DNA of 64,000 nucleotides from Enhydrobacter sp. (lineage in GTDB: Bacteria; Pseudomonadota; Alphaproteobacteria; Reyranellales; Reyranellaceae). Position 1 is the stretch's first letter. Each line of letters opens with the position of its first letter. The DNA is taken from assembly GCF_030246845.1 (NCBI RefSeq), contig NZ_CP126889.1:1674001-1738000 (forward strand), given 5' to 3'. The notes under the pieces are model-generated. The model searched no databases and was not told the origin of the DNA. It saw only the letters and a list, made by a program, of their open reading frames with translations. The translations under genes were made by a program, and so were the position numbers. Below, piece by piece: positions 16,613-26,280 of this stretch.

Positions 16613-17881
16613 ATGGATTTCGATATTCCCACTGACATCTCGGCGTACCTGCGCGAGCTCGACGCGTTCATCGAGCGCGAGATCCGGCCGCTCGAGCGCG
16701 AGAACGACAATATCCGCTTCTTCGACCATCGCCGCGAGCATGCCCGCACCGACTGGGACAATGACGGCCAGCCGCGGCCCGAATGGGAGGCGCTGCTGGC
16801 CGAGATGCGCCGCCGGGCCGACAAGGCGGGCCATCTGCGCTTCGGCCTGCCGAAGGCGCTGGGCGGCAAGGACGGCTCCAACCTCGCCATGGCAATCATC
16901 CGCGAGCATCTGGCGCACAAAGGGCTCGGCCTGCACAACGACCTGCAGAACGAGAGCTCGATCGTCGGCAACTTCCCGGTGGCGCTGCTGCTGCACCGCT
17001 TCGGCAGCGAGGAGCAGAAGGCGCGCTATCTCGAAGGCATGTTCACGGGCAAGGAACGGATCGCCTTCGGGCTCACCGAGCCCGACCACGGCTCCGACGC
17101 CACCTTCATGGAGACGACCGCGGTCAAGCAGGGCGGCGACTGGATCATCAACGGCATGAAGCGGTTCAACACCGGCATGCACACCGCCACCGTCGACCTC
17201 GTCTTCGCGCGCACTTCCGGCAAGCCGGGCGATGCGCGCGGCATCTCCGCGTTCCTGGTGCCGGTCAAGTCGCCCGGTTTCAAGGTCGAGCATATGTGGT
17301 GGACCTTCAACATGCCCTCGGACCATGCCGAGGTCTCGCTCGCCGACGTGAAAGTGCCGGCTTCGACGATGCTGGGCGAGGAAGGCCGCGGCCTCGACGT
17401 GGCGCAGACTTTCGTGCACGAGAATCGCATCCGCCAGGCCGCCTCGAGCCTCGGCGCGGCGCAATACTGCATCGACATGTCAGTGGCCTATGCCAGGAAC
17501 CGCAAGGTGTTCGGCAAGCCGCTGGCCGCCAACCAGGCGATCCAGTTCCCGCTGGCCGAGCTGCATACCGAAGCCGAGATGACGCGCGGGCTGGTGCGCA
17601 AGACCGCCTGGCATCTCGACCGCCAGCATCATATGCAGGTCAGCGAATGGGTGGCGATGTCCAACTACCGCGCCAATCGCCTCGTCTGCGAGGCGGCCGA
17701 CCGGGCGATCCAGGTCCATGGCGGCATCGGCTATTCACGCCACACGCCGTTCGAGCACATCTACCGTCACCACCGCCGCTACCGCATCACCGAGGGGTCC
17801 GAGGAGATCCAGATCCGCCGCGTCGCCGGCGCACTGTTCGGCTTCTGGGGCGCGCAGAAAACATCGACGGCGGCGCGTTGA
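16613..17881 (+). CDS. Acyl-CoA dehydrogenase
   Basis: A flavoenzyme of 422 residues that introduces a trans-2 double bond into acyl-CoA thioesters. Visible are FAD and substrate segments FGLTEPDHGSDATFMET (about 148-164), a middle beta-domain WWTFNMPSDHAEVSLADVKVP, and the C-terminal helical core with IQVHGGIGYSRHTPFEHIYR and RITEGSEEIQIRRVAG. The N-terminal 60 residues contain a charged extension (RPLERENDNIRFFDH) seen in the longer ACAD subgroup. Preferred chain length and electron acceptor cannot be read out. A family B repeat lies between it and the next gene. Confidence 0.92.
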   Translation: MDFDIPTDISAYLRELDAFIEREIRPLERENDNIRFFDHRREHARTDWDNDGQPRPEWEALLAEMRRRADKAGHLRFGLPKALGGKDGSNLAMAIIREHLAHKGLGLHNDLQNESSIVGNFPVALLLHRFGSEEQKARYLEGMFTGKERIAFGLTEPDHGSDATFMETTAVKQGGDWIINGMKRFNTGMHTATVDLVFARTSGKPGDARGISAFLVPVKSPGFKVEHMWWTFNMPSDHAEVSLADVKVPASTMLGEEGRGLDVAQTFVHENRIRQAASSLGAAQYCIDMSVAYARNRKVFGKPLAANQAIQFPLAELHTEAEMTRGLVRKTAWHLDRQHHMQVSEWVAMSNYRANRLVCEAADRAIQVHGGIGYSRHTPFEHIYRHHRRYRITEGSEEIQIRRVAGALFGFWGAQKTSTAAR

Positions 17882-17921
17882 GTGCCGCTCACCGCATACT
17901 CAAGTCCCGTTGAAGGGGACG

Positions 17922-17996
17922 GTGTCATCCCGAACGTAGTGAGGGATCCTTTAATCGGCCCACCAAAAGATCCCTCGCTGATGCTCGGGATGACGC
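17922..17996. repeat. Palindromic repeat family B, copy 2
   Basis: GTGTCATCCCGAACGTAGTG at the left and GCTCGGGATGACGC at the right, with GAGGGATCC and AGATCCCTC as inner inverted segments. It fills most of the 131-base gap after the acyl-CoA dehydrogenase gene. The arrangement is the same as at 14731-14828 but about 23 bases shorter. Confidence 0.85.
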
Positions 17997-18012
17997 AAAG
18001 AAATGCCTTGGG

Positions 18013-18942
18013 ATGAGGCGAAAATTCGGAGCAGTGAAGACCTCTCATAGGTATGTCGGCGACAGCATCATGCTCGCAACGGCATTGCTCATGGGCTCGA
18101 GCTATCCGTTTGCCAAGGACGTGCTCGCCACCATGAGCCCGTTGCTCTACAGCGGCTCTCGCTACCTGATCGCCGGCCTGTTCCTGATGGCCATGCTGGC
18201 GCTCAAGCGCCAGCCGATGGGCCTGCCGCGGCGCGACTGGCCGGCGATCTTCCTGCTGTCGATCCTGGGGGTCGCGGTGTTCCAGGCCTGCTGGGGTCTT
18301 GCCATGGCGCGCAGCGCGCCGAGCCTGGGCTCGATCGTGATGACCACGACGACGGCCTTCTCGGCGATCCTGGCGCGGCTCGCCGGCCGTCGCCTGCCGG
18401 CTCTCGGCTGGACCGGCATCGCGATCGCCTTCGCCGGCGTCGTGCTGGTGGTCAACAACAGCCTGACGCGGATCACGTTGGCAGCGGCGAGCCTCGATGG
18501 CGCGCTGCTGTGGATGGCCTCGGCCTTCGCCTGGGCGCTCTACGTCGATCGCTGCGCGCCCTACAATCTGCGCCTCGGCACGCTCAAGGTGATGGCCTGG
18601 ACCACGCTCATCGGCGCCGCCGTGCTGACCCCGGTCTCCCTCCTGTTCGACTCGCTCGGGGAATTCGCCCGGCTCAGCGACCGCCAGCTCGGCTACTGGC
18701 TCTACACGGCCATCTTCCCGGTGGGCGTCGCCTTCCTCGGCCTGACCGCCGGCCTCGAGCGGCTGGGGGTGAGCCGGGTCATGGTCTACATGTACCTGAT
18801 CCCGGTGGCGGGGGTGGGGCTGTCGGCCGCATTCTTCGGCGATCCGCTGACGCCGGCCCGGGTCCTTGGGGGCCTGATCGTGCTTCTGGGTGTCGTTCTG
18901 ACGCGGCTCGCGCTCGACCGCACGGCCCGCGTTCCTGTATGA
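18013..18942 (+). CDS. EamA/DMT-family transporter
   Basis: 309 residues, almost wholly hydrophobic, with about ten predicted helices arranged as two EamA repeats (about 20-150 and 165-300). GSSYPFAKDVLATMSPLLYS and the repeat-2 ending RVLGGLIVLLGVVLTRLA are typical of the drug/metabolite exporter superfamily. Substrates in this family range from amino acids to nucleosides, and nothing here narrows the choice. ATG 18013 gives a cytoplasmic N-terminus of about 20 residues; a later start at ATG 18070 is also possible. hisB follows 27 bases later. Confidence 0.85.
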   Translation: MRRKFGAVKTSHRYVGDSIMLATALLMGSSYPFAKDVLATMSPLLYSGSRYLIAGLFLMAMLALKRQPMGLPRRDWPAIFLLSILGVAVFQACWGLAMARSAPSLGSIVMTTTTAFSAILARLAGRRLPALGWTGIAIAFAGVVLVVNNSLTRITLAAASLDGALLWMASAFAWALYVDRCAPYNLRLGTLKVMAWTTLIGAAVLTPVSLLFDSLGEFARLSDRQLGYWLYTAIFPVGVAFLGLTAGLERLGVSRVMVYMYLIPVAGVGLSAAFFGDPLTPARVLGGLIVLLGVVLTRLALDRTARVPV

Positions 18943-18969
18943 ACGGGCCATCACGCTAGAGGATTTCCA

Positions 18970-19644
18970 ATGGCCCGCCAGGCCGCAAAACGGGTTGCCG
19001 CCAAAGCCCTTCCGAAGCCGGTCGCGCCGGCCGCTCTCACGACGCCGGGCGCCGGCGGCCGGCGGGCGGCCGTCATCCGCCAGACCAAGGAAACGCGCAT
19101 TTCCGCCGCCATCAATCTCGACGGCACCGGCAAATACGACGTCCGGACCGGCATCGGCTTCCTCGACCACATGCTGGAGCAGCTCTCCCGCCACAGCCTG
19201 ATCGACATCACGCTGCGCGCCGAGGGCGATTTGCACATCGATTATCACCACACCACCGAAGACTCGGGCATCGTGCTGGGCGAATGCCTGGCCAAGGCGC
19301 TCGGCGACCGCGCCGGCATCCGCCGCTACGGCAGCGCGGCGATTCCCATGGACGAGACGCTGACCGAGGTGGCGCTCGACGCCAGCAACCGGCCCTACCT
19401 GATCTGGAAGGTGAACTTCTCCAAGCCCAAGCTCGGCACCATGGATACCGAGCTGTTCAAGGAATGGTTCCAGGCTTTCGCCCAGCTCGGCGGGCTCACG
19501 CTGCATGTCTGGAACCACTACGGCGAGAACAACCACCACATCGTCGAGAGCTGCTTCAAGGGGTTGGCGCGCGCGCTGCGGGTCGCGGTCGAGATCGATC
19601 CGCGGCAGCAGGCGGCGGTTCCCAGCACCAAGGGCGTGCTCTAG
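18970..19644 (+). CDS. hisB: Imidazoleglycerol-phosphate dehydratase
   Basis: Sixth-step histidine biosynthesis enzyme forming imidazole-acetol phosphate. This monofunctional form has 224 residues with the duplicated metal motifs [12 protein letters not shown] and [11 protein letters not shown] in the first half and [13 protein letters not shown] in the second. About 30 N-terminal residues (basic, Ala/Pro-rich) precede the normal start of the domain at about residue 37. No internal ATG, GTG or TTG removes them cleanly, so the extension appears real. hisH follows after 11 bases. Confidence 0.96.
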   Translation: MARQAAKRVAAKALPKPVAPAALTTPGAGGRRAAVIRQTKETRISAAINLDGTGKYDVRTGIGFLDHMLEQLSRHSLIDITLRAEGDLHIDYHHTTEDSGIVLGECLAKALGDRAGIRRYGSAAIPMDETLTEVALDASNRPYLIWKVNFSKPKLGTMDTELFKEWFQAFAQLGGLTLHVWNHYGENNHHIVESCFKGLARALRVAVEIDPRQQAAVPSTKGVL

Positions 19645-19655
19645 GCGGCCCGGCC

Positions 19656-20297
19656 ATGACCGTCGCCATCGTCGACTACGGCTCGGGCAACCTGCGCTCC
19701 GCCGCCAAGGCGTTCGAGCGCGCCGCGCGCGAGGCGGGCGCGGACGACCGCGTGCTCGTCACCTCGAGCCCGCGCGAGGTCGCCGACGCCGACCGCATCG
19801 TGCTGCCGGGCGTCGGCGCCTTCGCCGATTGCCGCGCCGGCCTCTATGGCGTGCCGGGTATGGTCGACACCCTGAACCGCCAGGTGGTCGAGCGCGGCAA
19901 GCCCTTCCTCGGCATTTGCGTCGGCATGCAGCTCATGGCCTCGCGCGGCGTCGAATACGGCGTGCATGCCGGCCTCGGCTGGATCGCAGGCGACGTGGTG
20001 CGGATCGAGCCGGGCGCCAGCCACCTCAAGATCCCCCACATGGGCTGGAACGAGCTGCTCGATCTCAAGCCCCATCCGCTGCTGGAGGGGCTCTGCGCGC
20101 ACGACCATGCCTATTTCGTGCATTCCTTCCAGCTCAAGACCGCCACGCCGGAGACCTTGCTCGCCGCCACCGACTATGGCGGCCCGCTCACGGCCGTCGT
20201 CGGGCGGGACAACCTCGCCGGCACCCAGTTCCACCCGGAGAAGAGCCAGGCGACCGGCCTCCGGCTGATCGCCAACTTCCTGCGCTGGAAACCCTGA
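19656..20297 (+). CDS. hisH: Imidazole glycerol phosphate synthase, glutaminase subunit
   Basis: Class I glutamine amidotransferase subunit that supplies ammonia to HisF. 213 residues with the oxyanion strand [11 protein letters not shown] (about 49-59), nucleophile C88 in [11 protein letters not shown], and the His-Glu pair of FHPEKSQ (H193, E195). ATG 19656 follows hisB closely. hisA and hisF, which often follow hisBH in alphaproteobacteria, are absent; a copper-protein gene comes next instead, so the rest of the pathway must be elsewhere. Confidence 0.96.
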   Translation: MTVAIVDYGSGNLRSAAKAFERAAREAGADDRVLVTSSPREVADADRIVLPGVGAFADCRAGLYGVPGMVDTLNRQVVERGKPFLGICVGMQLMASRGVEYGVHAGLGWIAGDVVRIEPGASHLKIPHMGWNELLDLKPHPLLEGLCAHDHAYFVHSFQLKTATPETLLAATDYGGPLTAVVGRDNLAGTQFHPEKSQATGLRLIANFLRWKP

Positions 20298-20360
20298 CCC
20301 GGTGAAACTCGACCCGTCCGTCGGGCGTTGTTGCTGAAGCCTTCCGACGGAGTCCCGAGA

Positions 20361-20774
20361 ATGCACACCCAGACGATGATCGCCACCCACCCGCAGGTCC
20401 ATGGCCGCATGGACGACGTGCTGGTGCGTTGCATCGACCTCTGCTTCGACTGCGCCCAGACCTGCGTATCCTGCGCCGACGCCTGTCTCGCCGAACCGGC
20501 GGTGGACGATCTTCGGCAATGCATCCGCTTGAATCTCGACTGCGCCGACATCTGCACGGCCACGGGAACGGTGGCGTCGCGCCGCACTGACGCCAACGAC
20601 GAGATCGTGCGCCGGCTCGTGGAGGCCTGCGCCGAGGCCTGCGAGCTGTGCGCGGCGGAATGCGGCCGGCATGCCGAGCACCACGAGCATTGCCGCGTCT
20701 GCGCCGACACATGCCGTCAGTGCGAACGCGTGTGCCGCGAAGCCGCGATCGCGGTCGGGGCCGCCCACCACTAG
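20361..20774 (+). CDS. Cysteine-rich four-helix copper-storage-like protein (Csp3 type)
   Basis: 137 residues with 18 cysteines spaced mainly as CxxC and CxxxC along predicted helices ([39 protein letters not shown]). There is no signal peptide. This is the DUF326/Csp pattern: four-helix bundles whose core is lined with Cys and which bind many Cu(I) ions; cytosolic members are called Csp3. A storage or buffering role for copper is inferred from the family. GGAG is placed before ATG 20361. A small membrane-protein gene follows after 17 bases. Confidence 0.85.
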   Translation: MHTQTMIATHPQVHGRMDDVLVRCIDLCFDCAQTCVSCADACLAEPAVDDLRQCIRLNLDCADICTATGTVASRRTDANDEIVRRLVEACAEACELCAAECGRHAEHHEHCRVCADTCRQCERVCREAAIAVGAAHH

Positions 20775-20791
20775 GCCCCCACCACCAGGCA

Positions 20792-21256
20792 ATGTCGCGC
20801 CGCGCCTGCGATGCGGCTTTCTTCGTCGCCCTGCTCGCCACGGCGCTCGCGCTCGGCGCCGCCTTGGCTCATGCGCTGGAGCTTCCCAACAAGATCGGCC
20901 TGGGCAAGGACGAGTACTTCATCGTGCAGCAGATCTATCGCGGCTGGAGCTGGCTGGGCGTATTGCTGCTGGTCGAGCTGGTCTCGATTGCAACCGTTAT
21001 CGTCGCAGGTTGGCGTACACCTTCCGTGCGCGCCTCGGCCATAGCCGCGCTCGTGTGCCTGATCGGGGCGCAGGCCTTGTTCTGGACCTTCACCTATCCA
21101 GCCAATGCAGCGACCAACAACTGGACCATCCAGCCCGACAATTGGCAGGCGCTGCGCCTGCAATGGGAATATTCGCATGCCACAGGGGCGGCTCTCCAGA
21201 TCGCCGCGATGGCGAGCCTGATCCGCGGCGCGCTGGCTCGGTCCGGCGACAGGTGA
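20792..21256 (+). CDS. Small four-helix membrane protein (DUF1772-like)
   Basis: 154 residues with four hydrophobic segments (about 7-28, 47-70, 79-98, 131-147). The segment NNWTIQPDNWQALRLQWEYSH between helices 3 and 4 (trimmed: NWQALRLQWEYSHA) resembles DUF1772/anthrone-oxygenase-like proteins, whose bacterial roles are unknown. It is probably cotranscribed with the Csp3-like gene, but nothing in it suggests metal binding. It converges on a secreted hydrolase gene with a 4-base gap. Confidence 0.65.
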   Translation: MSRRACDAAFFVALLATALALGAALAHALELPNKIGLGKDEYFIVQQIYRGWSWLGVLLLVELVSIATVIVAGWRTPSVRASAIAALVCLIGAQALFWTFTYPANAATNNWTIQPDNWQALRLQWEYSHATGAALQIAAMASLIRGALARSGDR

Positions 21257-21260
21257 CCTG

Positions 21261-22019
21261 CTATCTGCCTGCTGCGATCCACTCCTTGATCTTGTCGACT
21301 GTCTCCCGCTCGATCCCGTTGTAGCCGTGATAGGCTGAGGACGAGCAGTCCTCGCCCACGCTCCTGCCGCCGTCGACCATGACGAGGTCCACACCGTAAG
21401 TTTCGTGGGCGGCGATGGCGCTGGACGGCGGCGTGACCCGGCAGGCGTCGCGCCGGTTGGCAACCAACAGATGTCGGCTGCGGAACTTGCGCGGATCGAA
21501 GCCGGCAATCTCCTTCATGGACGATGTATGGACGAAGCCCGCCACCTGTCCGTCGAGCGGCGCGGCAAGCGCCTGGGTCGCTTCCGTGCTGCGCGATGTG
21601 CCGATCACATAGACCGATATCGTCCCGAACCGGCGCTCGAGATCGTGCTCGATCGCGAGGACGCGGGCCGGCGTCGCGGTGGCCGCGGTCGAGGCTGCGA
21701 CAAACCGCGAATCGGCGAACAGCGTGCGCGAGCGGATCAGGAAATCGTCGGTGAGTGCCGAGGCGAGCGGGCCGTCGGCCTGCCGCAGCGGCAGCTCGCC
21801 CCTGCCGCCTGGCATCAGGATGACGGCATAGCGCGGAGCGGCGCCGCCGGTCGTCAGGACGTAGCGCACCGTCTCTCCGCCCGACGCCTCGACCGAGATC
21901 ACGATCTCGTCAGCGGCGAAAGCGGTGCAGGCGCAAAAGGTGAGCAGAAGTGTCAGTGCCCAACAACTTGCGGCCGAGCCAACCCCGCCGGGGAGGATGT
22001 GCCATGCAGCGACGTTCAT
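21261..22019 (-). CDS. Secreted alpha/beta-hydrolase-like protein
   Basis: 252 residues beginning with a signal region (hydrophobic SCWALTLLLTFCACTAFA, cleavage near residue 36). The remainder has an alpha/beta-hydrolase pattern: strand YAVILMPGG with an oxyanion GG, a nucleophile-elbow-like GTSRST (about 144-149), and a late His in AYHGYNGIE. Similar exported proteins of alphaproteobacteria are unassigned. It stands alone on the minus strand between plus-strand genes. Function unknown; esterase-like activity is the best guess. Confidence 0.6.
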   Translation of the reverse strand: MNVAAWHILPGGVGSAASCWALTLLLTFCACTAFAADEIVISVEASGGETVRYVLTTGGAAPRYAVILMPGGRGELPLRQADGPLASALTDDFLIRSRTLFADSRFVAASTAATATPARVLAIEHDLERRFGTISVYVIGTSRSTEATQALAAPLDGQVAGFVHTSSMKEIAGFDPRKFRSRHLLVANRRDACRVTPPSSAIAAHETYGVDLVMVDGGRSVGEDCSSSAYHGYNGIERETVDKIKEWIAAGR

Positions 22020-22162
22020 TGTCGTGCCCCCGTTCCGGACCTTAGGCTTCGCCGGCGCGGACCGTTTTCATCTCCCGCCCGTAGAGACCGCGTCGTTGCC
22101 TTTTGCATCGCGTCGCTTCAGCAGCGCATCTGCCGAATCTTCGACATTTGGGAGGAGCCCTC

Positions 22163-23380
22163 ATGACCCAGCAAGCAAATTCCCGTCGCGGCCTGTCGCG
22201 CCGTCGCCTGGTCGCCGCCGCCGGCATCGGCGCCATCGCCTTGCCTCATCTCGCGCGTGCACAGGCGCCTGCGGCGCCGCATCCCGAGCCACCGAGCACG
22301 GTCACGAACCCGCCGCGCGACTTCAGCCGCCGCGGTGCGCCGCCGGTTTATTTCACCGATCCGGACGTGCTCGTCGTCGATCCGGCCTTCAAGGCGCTGG
22401 TCCAGCCGAATGCCGCGATCATGCGCCTGTGGACGGGCGCACTGTGGGGCGAAGGGCCCGCCTGGAGCGGCGAAGGCCGCTATCTCGTCTGGAGCGACAT
22501 CCCCAACAACCGCCAGCTTCGCTGGCTGCAGGACGACGGCCGGGTCAGCGTCTTCCGGATGCCGTCCAACAACAGCAACGGCAACACGTTCGATTTCCAG
22601 GGCCGCCAGATCTCCTGCGAGCATCTCACCCGCCGCGTCGTGCGCTACGAGCTCGACGGCTCGGTGAGCGTCCTCGCCGACAGCTACGACGGCAAGCGCC
22701 TCAACTCGCCGAACGACGTGGTGCCGCATCCCGACGGCAGCTACTGGTTCACCGATCCGCCCTACGGCAGCTCGCTCTACGAAGGCGCGCCCGATGCGGC
22801 CGGCGGGCCGGTCAATCCGCAGGGCCGGCTCAAGCCTACCCTGGGGCAGGCCCAGGGTGTGGGAACGCTGAAACGGGAGCTGCCGACCAACACCTATCGG
22901 GTCGATCCCGGCGGCAAGATCGAGATCGTCCTCAGCGAGGAGCAGGTGCCCGACCCCAACGGGCTCTGCTTCTCGCCCGACTACAAGAAGCTTTACGTCG
23001 TCAGCACCGGCAAGGGACCGGGCGACAAGGGCGCGGGCGGCAAGGGCGAGGTGTTCGTGTTCGATGTCGGCGCCGACAGCAAGCCCACCAACGGCAAGCG
23101 CTTTTCCGACTTCATGGTCGACGGCGTGAAGTGCGGGCCGGACGGCATGCGCTGCGACGTCGACGGCAACCTCTGGTGCGCCAGCAACGCGGGCCGCGCG
23201 GTCGGCTACAACGGCGTCACGATCTGGACGCCGGAGGCCAAGCTGATCGGCCGCATCCGCCTGCCCGAGGTCTGCGCCAATGTCTGCTTCGGTGGGCCCA
23301 AGCGCAATCGGCTGTTCATGATCGCCAGCCAGTCGCTCTACGCGCTGTTCGTCAACACGCAAGGGGCAACGCCGGGCTGA
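22163..23380 (+). CDS. SMP-30/gluconolactonase-family lactonase, Tat-exported
   Basis: 405 residues with a twin-arginine leader (SRRRLVAAAGIGAIALPHLA, cut near ARA) and a six-bladed propeller of the SMP-30/gluconolactonase family. Metal-site motifs are LWGEGPAWS (Glu), LNSPNDVVPHPDGSYWFTDP (Asn-Asp), VPDPNGLCFSP (Asn) and CDVDGNLW (Asp). Such enzymes hydrolyse sugar lactones in the periplasm. GGAGG sits seven bases before ATG 22163. An insert of about 40 residues (GGPVNPQGRLKPTLGQAQ region) is typical of the larger exported subgroup. Confidence 0.85.
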   Translation: MTQQANSRRGLSRRRLVAAAGIGAIALPHLARAQAPAAPHPEPPSTVTNPPRDFSRRGAPPVYFTDPDVLVVDPAFKALVQPNAAIMRLWTGALWGEGPAWSGEGRYLVWSDIPNNRQLRWLQDDGRVSVFRMPSNNSNGNTFDFQGRQISCEHLTRRVVRYELDGSVSVLADSYDGKRLNSPNDVVPHPDGSYWFTDPPYGSSLYEGAPDAAGGPVNPQGRLKPTLGQAQGVGTLKRELPTNTYRVDPGGKIEIVLSEEQVPDPNGLCFSPDYKKLYVVSTGKGPGDKGAGGKGEVFVFDVGADSKPTNGKRFSDFMVDGVKCGPDGMRCDVDGNLWCASNAGRAVGYNGVTIWTPEAKLIGRIRLPEVCANVCFGGPKRNRLFMIASQSLYALFVNTQGATPG

Positions 23381-23394
23381 GCCGCATCGGGTCG

Positions 23395-23422
23395 TCCTCC
23401 CCGTGCTTGCGCGCCGGGAGGA
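23395..23422. terminator. Hairpin between convergent lactonase and ftsK genes
   Basis: TCCTCCC (23395-23401) and GGGAGGA (23416-23422) pair around a 14-base loop that can extend the stem by C-G pairs. It lies in the 49-base space between the two stop codons and could end transcription from both sides. There is only a short T-rich stretch after it. Confidence 0.5.
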
Positions 23423-23429
23423 TTTGAGG

Positions 23430-26234
23430 TCAGCGCGTGCGGTCGTCGATGTCGCGCGCCAGCACCTCGCGCTTGCCGACATGGTTGGCGGCGCTCACGA
23501 CGCCCTCGCGCTCCATGCGCTCGACGATGCGGGCGGCACGGTTGTAGCCGATCTGCAGATAGCGCTGGATGAAGCTCGTGCTGCACTTGCGCTCGCGGGC
23601 CACGAGGGCGATCGCCTGGTCGTAAAGCTGGTCGCTCTCGCTGTCCTCGCTTTCGCCCGGGAAGCCCGCGCCGCCGTCCTCGGCCTCGGGATCGTCGGTG
23701 ACCGATTCGATATAGGCGGGGATGCCCTGGGCGCGCAGGTGGCGCACCACCTCCTCGACCTCGCTGTCGCTCACGAACGGCCCGTGCACGCGCGCGATCT
23801 TGCCGCCGCCGGCCATGTAGAGCATGTCGCCCTGGCCCAGGAGCTGCTCGCCGCCCTGCTCGCCCAGGATGGTGCGGCTGTCGATCTTCGACGTCACCTG
23901 GAACGAGATGCGGGTCGGGAAGTTGGCCTTGATGGTGCCGGTGATGACATCGACCGAGGGACGCTGCGTCGCCATCACGACATGGATGCCGGCGGCACGC
24001 GCCATCTGGGCCAGCCGCTGCACCGCCGCCTCGATCTCCTTGCCCGCGACCAGCATCAGGTCGGCCATCTCGTCGATAATCACCACGATGAAGGGCAGCG
24101 GCGTGAGATCGATCTCCTCTTCCTCGAAGGTCGGCCGGCGGGTCTCCGGATCGATGCCGGTCTGCACCTTGCGGGTGAGCGTCTGGCCCTTGCGCCGGGC
24201 GTCGGTCAGGCGCTCGTTGTAGCCGGCGATGTTGCGCACGCCGAGCGAGCTCATGGCGCGGTAGCGATCCTCCATCTCGCGCACCACCCATTTCAGGGCC
24301 ACGATCGCCTTGCGCGGCTCGGTGACGACGGGCGTCAGGAGATGCGGGATGTCCTGATAGACGCTGAGCTCCAGCATCTTGGGATCGATCATGATGAAGC
24401 GGCAGCGATCCGGCGGCAGCCTGTAGAGCAGCGACAGGATCATGGTGTTCACGGCCACCGACTTGCCCGAGCCCGTGGTGCCGCCGATCAGCAGATGCGG
24501 CATGCGCGCGAGATCGGCGATCACCGGGTCGCCGCCGATATCCTTGCCCAGCGCCAGCGGCAGGTTGAGGCGATTGTCCTCGTAGTGGCGCGTCGACAGA
24601 AGCTCGCGCAAGAACACCGTCTCGCGCCGTGCATTGGGCAGCTCGATGCCGATCACGTTGCGCCCCGGCACGGTGGCGACGCGCGCCGACACCGCGCTCA
24701 TCGAGCGGGCAATGTCGTCGGCGAGCCCGATCACGCGGCTCGACTTGGTGCCCGGCGCCGGCTCGAGCTCGTAGAGCGTGACCACCGGCCCCGGCCGCAC
24801 CTTCACGATCTGGCCCTTGACGCCGAAATCCTCAAGCACCGTCTCCAGCAGGCGGGCATTCTGCTCGAGCGCGCTCTCGTCGATCTTGGTCTCGGCCGAG
24901 ACGCGTGCCGGCAGGGACAGGATGTCGAGCGGCGGCAGCTCGTATTCGCCGCCGCCGAGATCGAGCTCGCGCTGGCCGGCCTTCGCCGCACGCTTGCCCT
25001 GCGCCGCCGCCGACTTGCGCGGCACGATCTTCACCCCCGGCGCCGGCGGCGACGACGCCGGCTCGGCCGTCGGCGAATCGGGCCTGAACGGATTGTCGTC
25101 GCCCTCTTCCGCCTGCGGCTCGTCGAGCGCTGCCTCCGGATGTGCGGGCGCAAAGCGGACCACCTCGGTCGGCGCCTCGGGATGCGCCGGCACGGGCGCG
25201 CGGGCATCCGTCGGCGGCACCGCGGCCCTCAGGCGGCCCAGGATCGGCTCGATGCGAAAACCGCCGGCCAGCCGATCGAACAGGGTGCGATCGACCAGCG
25301 ACTCCGGGCTCGCGGGATCGATTGCGGGAGCCGGCGCAGGATGAAGCGGGGTGGGCGCGGGTGGAATAGCCGGCGGCGGCCGCTCGATCGGCGCGTTGGG
25401 TGCATCGACCATCAGCGAATCGCGTGGTGGCAGCGCCGTGCCTTCTTCCGGAATCTGCTCGAAGTGTGCCGGATCGTACTGGCTGGCATCGATCTCGCCG
25501 GGGATTTCGGCATAGCCGATCTCCGGGGCAGGCGCCTCGCCATGCTCGTCGAGCGGTTCTGGCCGCCCGCGCCACAGCCCCACCGCAGCGCGCATCAGCC
25601 ACACGCTTCCGAGGAAGGGCGCGCGCAGGATGCGGAAGATCAGCGGCAGGTCGGTCCGGTTCATGCCCAGCGCCGGCGCCATGGCGATGAGCGCGAGCGC
25701 CGCGCAGCCGGGCTCGATCAGGGCAAGACTGCCGCCGCTCGAATGGCTGAGGACGAACTCGCGGAACCGGCCGATCAGCGCCAGCCCCACCAGGCCGCCG
25801 GGACCGGCATGGGTGGCCGCGCCACCCACGTCGCCGAGACCGATGCAGGCCACGCTCATCATCAGGAGCGCGAGCAGAAGCAGCGACAGACGCAGGCCGA
25901 AGAAGCCGAGATGATGGGTGCGCACGAGCCGCACGCCCCAGGTGATCATCGCCACGGGCACCAGCACGATCGCGAGCCCGAAGGTCTGCAGCAGCAGGTC
26001 GGAGATATAGGCCCCTGGCAGGCCCAGGAGATTGTGCGGCGGATTGCCAGTGGCGTGGTTGAGGGAAGGATCGGCGTTGCTGAAGGTGAAGACGGCCATC
26101 AGCAGCATGACGCCGAATGCCGCGAGCGCGACGCCCGCCAGCTCCATCATGCGCCGGCGCAGGAAGTCGCGCCCGCCTTCCGGCAGGATGGCGATCTTGT
26201 GCTGCATTGCCGTGCCGATCCCCATGATGGCCAT
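23430..26234 (-). CDS. ftsK: DNA translocase FtsK
   Basis: Septal DNA pump that helps chromosome dimer resolution and terminus segregation. The 934-residue protein has four N-terminal transmembrane helices (within residues 20-170), a proline/acidic linker (about 230-420) and a RecA-like motor with Walker [15 protein letters not shown] (about 580-593), [16 protein letters not shown] and [13 protein letters not shown]-terminal gamma winged helix ([20 protein letters not shown]) recognises KOPS sites. ATG 26234 was chosen; TTG 26237 and ATG 26207 are alternatives. It follows the aminotransferase gene by 46 bases on the same strand. Confidence 0.96.
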   Translation of the reverse strand: MAIMGIGTAMQHKIAILPEGGRDFLRRRMMELAGVALAAFGVMLLMAVFTFSNADPSLNHATGNPPHNLLGLPGAYISDLLLQTFGLAIVLVPVAMITWGVRLVRTHHLGFFGLRLSLLLLALLMMSVACIGLGDVGGAATHAGPGGLVGLALIGRFREFVLSHSSGGSLALIEPGCAALALIAMAPALGMNRTDLPLIFRILRAPFLGSVWLMRAAVGLWRGRPEPLDEHGEAPAPEIGYAEIPGEIDASQYDPAHFEQIPEEGTALPPRDSLMVDAPNAPIERPPPAIPPAPTPLHPAPAPAIDPASPESLVDRTLFDRLAGGFRIEPILGRLRAAVPPTDARAPVPAHPEAPTEVVRFAPAHPEAALDEPQAEEGDDNPFRPDSPTAEPASSPPAPGVKIVPRKSAAAQGKRAAKAGQRELDLGGGEYELPPLDILSLPARVSAETKIDESALEQNARLLETVLEDFGVKGQIVKVRPGPVVTLYELEPAPGTKSSRVIGLADDIARSMSAVSARVATVPGRNVIGIELPNARRETVFLRELLSTRHYEDNRLNLPLALGKDIGGDPVIADLARMPHLLIGGTTGSGKSVAVNTMILSLLYRLPPDRCRFIMIDPKMLELSVYQDIPHLLTPVVTEPRKAIVALKWVVREMEDRYRAMSSLGVRNIAGYNERLTDARRKGQTLTRKVQTGIDPETRRPTFEEEEIDLTPLPFIVVIIDEMADLMLVAGKEIEAAVQRLAQMARAAGIHVVMATQRPSVDVITGTIKANFPTRISFQVTSKIDSRTILGEQGGEQLLGQGDMLYMAGGGKIARVHGPFVSDSEVEEVVRHLRAQGIPAYIESVTDDPEAEDGGAGFPGESEDSESDQLYDQAIALVARERKCSTSFIQRYLQIGYNRAARIVERMEREGVVSAANHVGKREVLARDIDDRTR

Positions 26235-26280
26235 CAACCCGTTTCCGCCTCCGCCGCGCGAGTGTCGCCCTGGTCGGTCA

